A DNA stretch of 64,000 bases from Pseudomonas fluorescens. Lineage in GTDB: Bacteria > Pseudomonadota > Gammaproteobacteria > Pseudomonadales > Pseudomonadaceae. Positions 1 to 6,055 of this stretch are shown piece after piece. Numbering within the stretch: position 1 is the stretch's first letter; every line of letters starts with the position of its first letter. The notes below the pieces were generated by a model. That model was not told where the DNA came from, made no database searches, and worked only from the letters and a program-made list of their open reading frames with translations. The stretch lies in assembly GCF_902498195.1 (NCBI RefSeq), contig NZ_CABVIY010000004.1, positions 682,001 to 746,000 on the forward strand, read 5' to 3'. A program made the translations under genes and the position numbers.

Positions 1-1242
1 TTCTACGGCAAGCGCTACCCGATCGAGATGCTCGAAAAAGTCGCGGCCGGCAGCGCGCTCAAGTTGCCGCAGAACTGCGTGCTGCTCGGCACCCAGGGTG
101 GGCTGTTCAAGATCGGCGATTACTGCTTCAACGACGGTGATCCGGATGCGCAACGGCGCCTGGTGCCCGGCACACTCAAATTGGTGAGCTGGGAACAGCA
201 ACCGCTGGGGCAGATGCTGATCACCTCCGACGGCACGGAAAAACCGATCGAGTTCGAGCCGCGCGAAGTGTTGGCGCAGGTGCTGGAGCGGCTGGGTCGC
301 AAGGGTATTTTCCCGGTCGTGGCCTTCGAGCTGGAGTTCTATCTGTTCGACAGCCACTTGCGTGAGGGCTTGCCGCAGTTTGCCCGCGACCCGCTGACCG
401 GCGACGCCGATGACCAGCCCAACATGCACATCGAACGGCTGTCGCGATTCGCCCCGGTGCTCGATGAAATGGTCGAGACCGCCCGGGCGCAGGGCGTCGA
501 TGCCACGGTGATCACCGCCGAATTGGGGCCCGGACAGTTCGAAATCAATTTCGGCCACCTCGATGACGGCTTGCGCGCGGCCGACTGGGCGGCATTGTTC
601 TGCCGCAGCACCCGCGGCGTGGCGCTCAAGCACAACTACCGCGCCAGCTTCATGGCCAAGCCTTACTTGCAGCACCCCGGCAGCGGCATGCACGTGCATG
701 TGAGCCTGTACGACAAGGCGGGCAACAATCTGCTGGCGGCGAACGGGCAGCAAGCGCTGCGCCACGCCGTGGCCGGTTGCCTGGACGTGTTGCCCCATTG
801 CATGCCGGTCTTTGCCCCGAATCACAACGCCATGCGTCGCTTGAGCGGCACCGTGAACGTCGCCTCGCGCGCCAGTTGGGGCTTCGAAGACCGTGACGCC
901 TGCCTGCGCGTGCCGGAGTCGGATGCGAAAAACCTGCGGATCGAACATCGCCTGGCCGGCGCCGATGCCAACCCCTATCTGGTGCTCGCCGCCATTCTGG
1001 TGGGCCTGGAGCAAGGCCTGGAGAACGGCCGCGAACCGATTGCGCCGCTCAATGATGACCGCGGCAGCGGCATCGACTTCCCGCTGGAAATGCTCGAAGC
1101 CGTGAAGGCCATGCAAACCTGCGCGCCCTTGCGCGAAGGCCTGGGGGCCGAGTTTGTCGATGTGTATTGCGAGAATAAACGCCAGGACCATTTGGCATTC
1201 ATGCACGACATCAGTGCGCGGGAGTACCGTTGGTATCTGTAA
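1..1242 (+). CDS. Glutamine synthetase family protein (gamma-glutamylpolyamine synthetase-like), 5' partial
   Basis: The open frame is uninterrupted from base 1 (FYGKRYPIEM...), so the start codon lies upstream of the window and the ATG at 28 is internal. The glutamine-synthetase catalytic fold is visible: an E-x-E metal-binding strand (FELEFYLF), GPGQFEINF, the GSGMHVHVSL loop with its ATP/metal-binding histidines, and the NLRIEHRLAGADANPY helix near the C terminus. Such proteins ligate glutamate to amines in polyamine or amino-acid catabolism (PuuA-like) rather than assimilating ammonia. Which amine is used cannot be told from sequence. About 413 residues are visible. No catabolic partner follows within 1 kb. 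Confidence 0.85.
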   Translation, partial: FYGKRYPIEMLEKVAAGSALKLPQNCVLLGTQGGLFKIGDYCFNDGDPDAQRRLVPGTLKLVSWEQQPLGQMLITSDGTEKPIEFEPREVLAQVLERLGRKGIFPVVAFELEFYLFDSHLREGLPQFARDPLTGDADDQPNMHIERLSRFAPVLDEMVETARAQGVDATVITAELGPGQFEINFGHLDDGLRAADWAALFCRSTRGVALKHNYRASFMAKPYLQHPGSGMHVHVSLYDKAGNNLLAANGQQALRHAVAGCLDVLPHCMPVFAPNHNAMRRLSGTVNVASRASWGFEDRDACLRVPESDAKNLRIEHRLAGADANPYLVLAAILVGLEQGLENGREPIAPLNDDRGSGIDFPLEMLEAVKAMQTCAPLREGLGAEFVDVYCENKRQDHLAFMHDISAREYRWYL

Positions 1243-1346
1243 TTTCCGCCCACGACAGTTAAAGGCGTTTCGAGGTTAACCTTAAAAAATATCTGGATAT
1301 ATAAGGGTTTAGAGAATTTAGTAACTGGGCAGTTAATTAAAATATC

Positions 1347-1375
1347 TTGTTACAGTGCGAAATATTCCGTAATAT
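1347..1375 (+). promoter_or_regulatory. Strong sigma70-type promoter for candidate sRNA
   Basis: TTGTTA (1347-1352), a spacer of exactly 17 bp, and TAATAT (1370-1375), inside a conspicuously AT-rich stretch (1270-1380) of an otherwise GC-rich chromosome. No ORF starts downstream before the intrinsic terminator at 1415-1449. Confidence 0.5.
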
Positions 1376-1381
1376 TCGCCC

Positions 1382-1449
1382 CGCGTTCACCACCACGGTT
1401 TATGCATTTTTAAGTCCCGGGCGTCCATCAGCTGCCCGGGATTTTTTTT
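1382..1449 (+). ncRNA. Candidate small RNA of about 68 nt
   Basis: This is the interval between the predicted start of the promoter at 1347-1375 and the run of T after the GC-rich hairpin. It contains no ORF, begins with a C/A-rich single-stranded segment (CACCACCACGG) and ends in a classic intrinsic terminator, the layout of short Hfq-type sRNAs. I do not recognise it as a named Pseudomonas sRNA. It could instead be a leftover leader, or the terminator of the upstream gene placed 170 nt downstream. Confidence 0.35.
1415..1449 (+). terminator. Intrinsic terminator
   Basis: 8-bp stem TCCCGGGC / GCCCGGGA with an 11-nt loop, followed by eight T. It ends the candidate sRNA and may also end read-through from the glutamine-synthetase-like gene. 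Confidence 0.75.
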
Positions 1450-1643
1450 GTCTGTGATTTAGAACGAATATTTCCTTCAGTTATTTCAATAGGCCTGACC
1501 GGCATATCCATAACCGGCAAATCCTTGTCATGGCATCCGCGTTTTCCGTGATCGAAGCATTTTGTTCGTTACGGCGCAAATCCCCGTCCTGCCTGCATCA
1601 TGAAAGCTGCCCCGGCATCGAATTCAGCTGTTCGACCGCCAGC

Positions 1644-1671
1644 TTGTTGCGCCTGTCCGATTGCCTAGAAT
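1644..1671 (+). promoter_or_regulatory. Candidate promoter of the Met-rich protein gene
   Basis: TTGTTG (1644-1649), 16 bp, TAGAAT (1666-1671), 42 bp before the ATG. I see no clear CueR- or CopR-like dyad next to it. The rest of 1450-1643 holds no gene I can support. Confidence 0.35.
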
Positions 1672-1713
1672 CGGCCCCATCAGCTTCTAATCAATCCTTC
1701 AGGGACAAACGCC

Positions 1714-2223
1714 ATGATGAACGCCATGCAGATGCAAATGCCGATGAACGCCAACATGCCAATGATGCCGATGATGGGCATGCCGATGATGATGGCGACC
1801 ATGACCTGCGACATGATGGACGACGGCATGATGTGCACGATGATGCCGGCCGCTGGCATGGACATGGCCATGTTCAGGAACAGCGCCGAAATGATGCAGA
1901 TGATGATGAACTGCGGCATGCCAATGATGATGCACTGCGGCAACATGAGCATGATGTGCATGTCCCAGGCGGCCATGGCCATGCCAATGATGAACATGAT
2001 GGGGCCGATGCCGATGATGGGCATGCCGATGCCAATGATGAAGTGCGTGATGGAATGCACCGTCATGGCCGATTGCATGACGTGCAAGATCATGCCAATG
2101 GCCGGCATGAACATGGACATGATGAAAAACTGCTGCGCCCTGATGATGAAGATGATGAACGACTGCAGCATGCCGATGATGATGAGCTGCAACGGCATGC
2201 CGCTGATGTGCTGCACCTGCTGA
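1714..2223 (+). CDS. Methionine/cysteine-rich protein, probable cytosolic metal-binding protein
   Basis: 169 residues, of which I count 70 Met (41%) and 16 Cys. There is no signal peptide, and aromatic residues are nearly absent (one Phe). The protein is an internal tandem duplication. Residues 30-84 and 113-169 align over their length (M-x-C-x8-C-x3-P-x-A-G-M-x-M... ending in SMPMMMSC or GMPMMMHC), and both are preceded by a PMMGMP linker (residues 19-24 and 99-104). Met-rich and Cys-rich arrays typically bind Cu(I). The Cys spacing loosely recalls four-helix copper-storage (Csp) proteins with Cys replaced by Met, but that is inference. AGGGA lies 8 nt before the ATG. The gene stands alone with its own promoter-like sequence and a REP pair behind it. 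Transposed-frame ORFs over this region are shadows of the ATG repeat. Confidence 0.7.
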   Translation: MMNAMQMQMPMNANMPMMPMMGMPMMMATMTCDMMDDGMMCTMMPAAGMDMAMFRNSAEMMQMMMNCGMPMMMHCGNMSMMCMSQAAMAMPMMNMMGPMPMMGMPMPMMKCVMECTVMADCMTCKIMPMAGMNMDMMKNCCALMMKMMNDCSMPMMMSCNGMPLMCCTC

Positions 2224-2232
2224 TCGCTGTAC

Positions 2233-2333
2233 CTGTAGGAGCGAGCCTGCTCGCGATGGTCGTTAACGATAACGCGCACATCCTGGATGACGCGGTGTCT
2301 TTGAGTCCATCGCGAGCAGGCTCGCTCCTACAG
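2233..2333. repeat. REP doublet (TGTAGGAGCGAGCCTGCTCGCG type)
   Basis: Two inverted copies (2233-2259 and 2307-2333), head to head around a 47-bp core. It sits between the stop of the Met-rich gene and the 3' end of the XRE regulator, so it may also act as a bidirectional 3' end. Confidence 0.85.
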
Positions 2334-2347
2334 TGTTTTGTGGGGTG

Positions 2348-2992
2348 TCAATCCAGGCGTTCGGGGTAGGTCACTACAAGATAAGCCACCGCTTCGCTGT
2401 CGGCAGGATTGCGATAGCGATGGGGCTGGTCGGCATAGAACAGGATCGAGTCACCAGTGGACAGCAGGTAGCGTTCATCGTTGACGCTGATTTCCAGCAC
2501 ACCCTGGGCTACCACCAGGTTTTCCTGGACACCGGGCCCATGGCCTTCAGAGTGATCTTCACCCAGGGGGCTGAGGCGCAACTCGTAAAATTCCGACTGG
2601 CGCGCCACATCAAAGGGGAACAACGCGCGGCTGACAAACGCGCCGTTGGCACTCACCAGGCGTTTGCTCTGGCTCGCCGACAACACCGCCACGCCTTCAA
2701 AGGCCCGATGCTCAAGAAACGCGGCCACTGAGATCTTCAAGCCCTTGGCAATTTTGCACAGCACCTTGATCGACGGCACGCTGCGTCCGGATTCGATCTG
2801 CGCCAGCATTGCCCGGCTCACGCCACACTGGCGCGCCAGCGCATCCAGGGACAAATGACGCTTGCTGCGCAGGCGCTGAAGATTTTGCGCCACCCGTTCG
2901 CAGTTGGCGTCTTCTTCCGGCTCCAGTTGATTCAACGCCAGCACGGGTTCATCGGCGCTCGCCAGAAAGCGCGAGGGTTCATTGATGTTCAC
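2348..2992 (-). CDS. XRE-family transcriptional regulator with C-terminal cupin
   Basis: 214 residues from the GTG at 2992. An N-terminal helix-turn-helix (RLRSKRHLSLDALARQCGVS, then the recognition helix RAMLAQIESG) is followed by a cupin_2 sensor barrel (HSEGHGPGVQENLVVAQG...GDSILFYADQPHRYRN). Proteins of this build (PuuR/SutR-like) usually repress amine or amino-acid metabolism genes and sense a small ligand in the cupin. The GTG overlaps the TGA of the upstream 53-codon ORF (GTGA), so the two are probably translationally coupled. A longer reading from ATG 3073 would overlap that ORF in another frame and is less likely. Confidence 0.8.
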   Translation of the reverse strand: MNINEPSRFLASADEPVLALNQLEPEEDANCERVAQNLQRLRSKRHLSLDALARQCGVSRAMLAQIESGRSVPSIKVLCKIAKGLKISVAAFLEHRAFEGVAVLSASQSKRLVSANGAFVSRALFPFDVARQSEFYELRLSPLGEDHSEGHGPGVQENLVVAQGVLEISVNDERYLLSTGDSILFYADQPHRYRNPADSEAVAYLVVTYPERLD

Positions 2993-3150
2993 GCGTGTCG
3001 GGTCTCGGTGGCCTTGGCGGCCTGTACCCACTGGAATGCCTGCAGGCCTGCGTTGCGTGCGTACATTTCCCACATGGCCCGTGCCCGTTGTTGAGCCTGT
3101 TTGCGTTTACGGTAGCTGGCGAAATCGATGAGATGGGCAGTGGCATTCAT
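2989..3150 (-). CDS. Small hypothetical protein (53 aa) coupled to the XRE-cupin gene
   Basis: The ORF MNATAHLIDFASYRKRKQAQ... encodes 53 mostly helical, strongly basic residues (the RKRKQAQQRAR segment) with no signal peptide or membrane segment. Its TGA overlaps the GTG start of the regulator gene. An upstream in-frame ATG at 3267 would add 39 AT-rich codons that look non-coding, so 3150 is preferred. Function is unknown. It could be a real conserved small protein or mainly a leader ORF that loads ribosomes onto the regulator. Confidence 0.5.
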   Translation of the reverse strand: MNATAHLIDFASYRKRKQAQQRARAMWEMYARNAGLQAFQWVQAAKATETRHA

Positions 3151-3280
3151 AGGGCACTTCACTGTGGTGGTGAATGACGGGATGAATGGAGAGTACGCCT
3201 GAACTTTTATAACGATAAATACTGATTTTTCATTTGTTAATTCGTTTTTGTTCTTATCGAGCCGCAAGCTTTGATATTTC

Positions 3281-3316
3281 CAAAAGGAATAAATAGATAA
3301 TTATTTATTCCTTTTG
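3281..3316. promoter_or_regulatory. Perfect 15-bp inverted repeat in divergent promoter region
   Basis: Arms CAAAAGGAATAAATA and TATTTATTCCTTTTG are exact complements separated by 6 nt (GATAAT). The element is strongly AT-rich and lies between the divergent 53-aa/XRE operon and the molbindin gene. Two AT-rich arms with a 6-bp spacer is the geometry of dimeric repressor sites such as ModE boxes, although the arm sequence is not the ModE consensus. It could also form an RNA hairpin in the molbindin leader. Confidence 0.55.
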
Positions 3317-3393
3317 TTGTGAGTAAAGGCAGTGCACCTTGAAGGCCTGCCATCCACTGCGGATGTGCTCGACATCAGACAGGAAGCCTCATC

Positions 3394-3609
3394 ATGACCA
3401 TCAAAGCGATCAACGTCCGTAACCAGTTCAAGGGCGTCATCAAGGAAATTCTGGAAGGCGAAGTGGTGTCGGAGATCGACGTGCAAACCGCTTCGGGCAT
3501 TGTCACCTCGGTCATCACCACCCGTTCAGTGCGCGATCTTGAGTTGAAGGTCGGCAGCGAAGTCATTGCCTTCGTCAAATCCACCGAAGTCTCGATTGCC
3601 AAGCTCTGA
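3394..3609 (+). CDS. Molbindin (TOBE/Mop-domain molybdopterin-binding protein)
   Basis: 71 residues forming a single Mop/TOBE domain: MTIKAINVRNQFKGVIKEIL, then GEVVSEIDVQTASGIVTSVI, and VGSEVIAFVKSTEVSIAKL at the end. This is the full length of stand-alone molbindins, which assemble as hexamers and store or buffer molybdate or tungstate in the cytoplasm. AGGAAG precedes the ATG. It is monocistronic and followed at once by a REP pair. The long inverted repeat at 3281-3316 lies in its upstream region. Confidence 0.88.
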   Translation: MTIKAINVRNQFKGVIKEILEGEVVSEIDVQTASGIVTSVITTRSVRDLELKVGSEVIAFVKSTEVSIAKL

Positions 3610-3633
3610 GCGCATCCCGGTAGCAGCGCCGTA

Positions 3634-3725
3634 CTGTGGGAGCGGGCTTGCTCGCGAAAGCGGTGTGTCAGTCAACAGGGATGCTGACTGATACACCGCT
3701 TTCGCGAGCAAGCCCGCTCCCACAG
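3634..3725. repeat. REP doublet (GTGGGAGCGGGCTTGCTCGCG type), near-perfect long hairpin
   Basis: Two inverted REP units whose inner flanks also pair (GGTGTGTCAGTCA against TGACTGATACACC), giving an almost continuous 92-nt hairpin, as in REPINs. Confidence 0.88.
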
Positions 3726-3729
3726 GGCG

Positions 3730-4374
3730 TTATCGGGAAATGATCCCGTGATCGATGGCGTACTTGACCAGCGCCGCCGGCTTGTCGATGTTGAGCTTGC
3801 GGCGGATGCTCAGGCGGTGGGTTTCCACCGTGCGCACGCTGATGTCCAGTTCCCGCGCCATCTCCTTGTTGTTCAGTCCCTGGGCCATTTTGTACAGCAC
3901 CTGGCTTTCCCGGGGGGTCAGCTCGTTGTCGGTGCTTTTGTCGGCGATGAGCCGCTGGGCGATTTCCGCGCTGTAGAAGGTGCCGCCGCTGGCGATGGCT
4001 TCGATGGCCGCGATGATTTCCCGTGACGGCGCATTCTTGAGCACATAGCCGCTGGCACCGGAGCGCACCGATTCACTCACGTACTCGTAGTTGTCGTACA
4101 TGCTCAGCACCAGCACCTTGAGCGAAGGATACCGGGCGCGCAGTACGCGGGTCAGTTCCAGGCCGTTCATGTCCCGCAGGCTGATGTCGACCAGCAGCAG
4201 GTCCGGCTGGCAGCGGCCGACCATCTCGATCGCCTCGGCACCGTTTTCGGCTTCGCCCACCACTTCCAGGGGGGCCATGACGCCCAGCAGCGCCTTGATC
4301 CCGTCGCGGACCAGGGAGTGATCGTCGACTAGGGCAACGCGGATCGGGGAGGGCAGGTTCATCGCAGCGTTCAC
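3730..4374 (-). CDS. NarL/FixJ-family response regulator
   Basis: 214 residues. The receiver domain (about 10-125) has the acidic pair in VALVDDHSLVRDG, the phosphoacceptor Asp in LLLVDISLRDMNG and the Lys in SGYVLKNA. The LuxR-type helix-turn-helix (about 150-212) has LTPRESQVLYKMAQGLNNKEMA, then SVRTVETHRLSIRRKL. It lies 13 bp downstream of its partner kinase, in the same operon. The pair faces cstA, so that transporter is the obvious target, and three TACGTAG repeats lie in the shared upstream region. Confidence 0.9.
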   Translation of the reverse strand: MNAAMNLPSPIRVALVDDHSLVRDGIKALLGVMAPLEVVGEAENGAEAIEMVGRCQPDLLLVDISLRDMNGLELTRVLRARYPSLKVLVLSMYDNYEYVSESVRSGASGYVLKNAPSREIIAAIEAIASGGTFYSAEIAQRLIADKSTDNELTPRESQVLYKMAQGLNNKEMARELDISVRTVETHRLSIRRKLNIDKPAALVKYAIDHGIISR

Positions 4375-4387
4375 TCTTGTTGTGGGG

Positions 4388-5749
4388 TCAGCGTTTGCCG
4401 CCGGGTTGTTTCATCGGCAGCAGGACGTCCAGTTCACTGCGTCCCGGCATCGAAATCAGGTCGAAGCGGCCGCCAAAATGCTCGACGCGTTCGCGGATGT
4501 TGCGCAGGCCTATGCCGGCGTGGCGGCGTTCGACCTGGGCGACGTTGAAACCGACGCCGTCATCGACCAGCGTCAGGCGCACGTTCTCTTCCGAGCCACG
4601 CAGGGTAATCGAAACGTGCCGGGCCTGGGCGTGCCGTTCGATATTGGTCAGGCCTTCCTGGACGATGCGGAACAAGGACACCGCGGCGCCATCGACCAGA
4701 TGGCAGTCGAATTCGTTGTCGTTGTAGGTCACCGTCAGGCCGCTGCGTTGCTCGAATTCCGCGGCCAGCTGGCCGATGGCCGCTTGCAGGCCGAGGGTGT
4801 CGAGCAAGGAGGAACGCAGGTCGTGGGACAGGCTGCGCACCTCGCCGATGGCGTCACCCAGGCGTTCAGTGGCCTCGCGTAAAATCCCCAGGCCCTTGTC
4901 CTGGCCATTTTCCAGCACATGGCTGGCCAGTTCGAACTGAAACTTGATCGACACCAGCACCTGGCTGATGCCGTCATGCAGTTCGCGGGACACCCGCGAG
5001 CGTTCTTCCTCCTGCAGGCTGACGATGCGCTGGGTCAGGCGCTGCAGTTTCTTGTCGGCCAGGCGGTGCTCGCTGACGTTCAGCGTCATGCCGGTGGCGA
5101 ACACGAACAGCACCGCCACGAGCGCGACCACGGCAATGGCCATCATGGTCTTGCGGATACCCATGGCCACTTCGGCACGGGCCTGCTGGGTGGCGCGTTC
5201 GACGTCTTCAAGGTAGATGCCGGTGCCGAGCATCCAGCCCCAGCGATCGAGCATCACCACATAGGCGAGTTTGTCGGTCACCTGGCCGGAGGAAGGCTTG
5301 TTCCAGGCATAGCGTTGAAAGCCCTCGCCCGATTGTGCGCTTTTGAGCAGCGCCTGAATCACCGGCAGGCCGTGGGGGTCTTTCATGTCCCACAGGTATT
5401 TGCCCACCAATTCCGATTGCCGCGCGTGCATCAGGCTGCGGCCTTCGTGGTCGTAGACGAAGAAGTATCCGTTGATGCCAAAGCTGAGCTTGCGCAGTTC
5501 CTCCAGCACTTTTTGCTGGGCGTGCGCGTCGCCATGGCCGTCGTCGTACAGCGGCTCGATCAGGCTTTGCGCCAATTCCACGTAGTTTTTCAGTTCGGCG
5601 CGCTTGCTCGCCAGGATGCTGTCTTCGATCAATTGCGCCTGTTGATCACCCAGTTGCCGGTTCAGGGAAATCACCAGCGCGCAGATGACGGCAATGGCCA
5701 GCACCAGCGGCAGAATCCCGAGCGCGACGATCTTGTGTTTGAGCTGCAT
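4388..5749 (-). CDS. Cache-domain sensor histidine kinase (HisKA_3 type)
   Basis: 453 residues from the ATG at 5749, which has AGGAG just upstream. A longer frame to 5896 runs through a REP and is rejected. There is a TM helix at about 8-30, a periplasmic single-Cache (SMP_2/sCache) domain (about 31-190, containing GINGYFFVYDHEGRSLMH and GWMLGTGIYL), a second TM at about 208-228, a HisKA_3 dimerisation helix with phosphorylated His in SRVSRELHDGISQVLVS, and a HATPase_c domain (DDGVGF, GIGLRNIRERV). sCache sensors commonly bind C2-C3 carboxylates. With cstA next door, pyruvate or a similar acid is a plausible ligand (inference). Confidence 0.88.
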   Translation of the reverse strand: MQLKHKIVALGILPLVLAIAVICALVISLNRQLGDQQAQLIEDSILASKRAELKNYVELAQSLIEPLYDDGHGDAHAQQKVLEELRKLSFGINGYFFVYDHEGRSLMHARQSELVGKYLWDMKDPHGLPVIQALLKSAQSGEGFQRYAWNKPSSGQVTDKLAYVVMLDRWGWMLGTGIYLEDVERATQQARAEVAMGIRKTMMAIAVVALVAVLFVFATGMTLNVSEHRLADKKLQRLTQRIVSLQEEERSRVSRELHDGISQVLVSIKFQFELASHVLENGQDKGLGILREATERLGDAIGEVRSLSHDLRSSLLDTLGLQAAIGQLAAEFEQRSGLTVTYNDNEFDCHLVDGAAVSLFRIVQEGLTNIERHAQARHVSITLRGSEENVRLTLVDDGVGFNVAQVERRHAGIGLRNIRERVEHFGGRFDLISMPGRSELDVLLPMKQPGGKR

Positions 5750-5809
5750 CTGGGCTCCTGGCCGGAACGAGGGAGGCGAAGGGTCGGCATCATATGCCAA
5801 ACATACGCC

Positions 5810-5895
5810 CTGTAGGAGCGAGCTTGCTTGCGATGGTATTCCAGGCGCCGAGTGGTATTGGTTGTACCTTTTTCGCGAGCAAACCCGCTCCCACA
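5810..5895. repeat. Hybrid REP pair
   Basis: The left unit is of the TGTAGGAGCGAGCTTG type (5810-5836). The right unit is of the other type (TTTCGCGAGCAAACCCGCTCCCACA, ending at 5895). The other REP pairs in this window mostly match type to type, so this looks like a recombined or degenerate pair. Confidence 0.75.
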
Positions 5896-5910
5896 TTGGA
5901 TCTGTGGTTT

Positions 5911-5943
5911 CTACGTAGAACTACGTAGACGTCACGTACGTAG
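5911..5943. promoter_or_regulatory. Triple TACGTAG operator-like array upstream of cstA
   Basis: CTACGTAG occurs at 5911-5918 and again at 5921-5928 (10 bp apart, one helical turn). A third TACGTAG is at 5937-5943. The 8-mer is itself palindromic. The array lies 113-145 bp before the cstA ATG and 162 bp before the sensor kinase start, as expected for a LuxR/NarL-type activator site. No good -35/-10 pair is visible near 6009-6014 (TATAAA), which fits an activator-dependent promoter. Confidence 0.5.
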
Positions 5944-6055
5944 TAACGCGGATTTATTTGTGGACGCCATGCGCGGATATTGGGCCAGCTCCGCACAGCG
6001 GACACAATTATAAAAATTACCGCCGCAGTCACGAGCTGTCGGCAGGAGACCCTCT

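Noticed and set aside
1680..2281. Long His/Asp-rich and Ile/Met-rich ORFs on both strands over the Met-rich gene (such as the 199-aa minus-strand frame)
   Set aside because: They are alternative readings of the ATG-rich repeats of the plus-strand gene. Only the frame from 1714 has a ribosome-binding site and an internal protein-level duplication.
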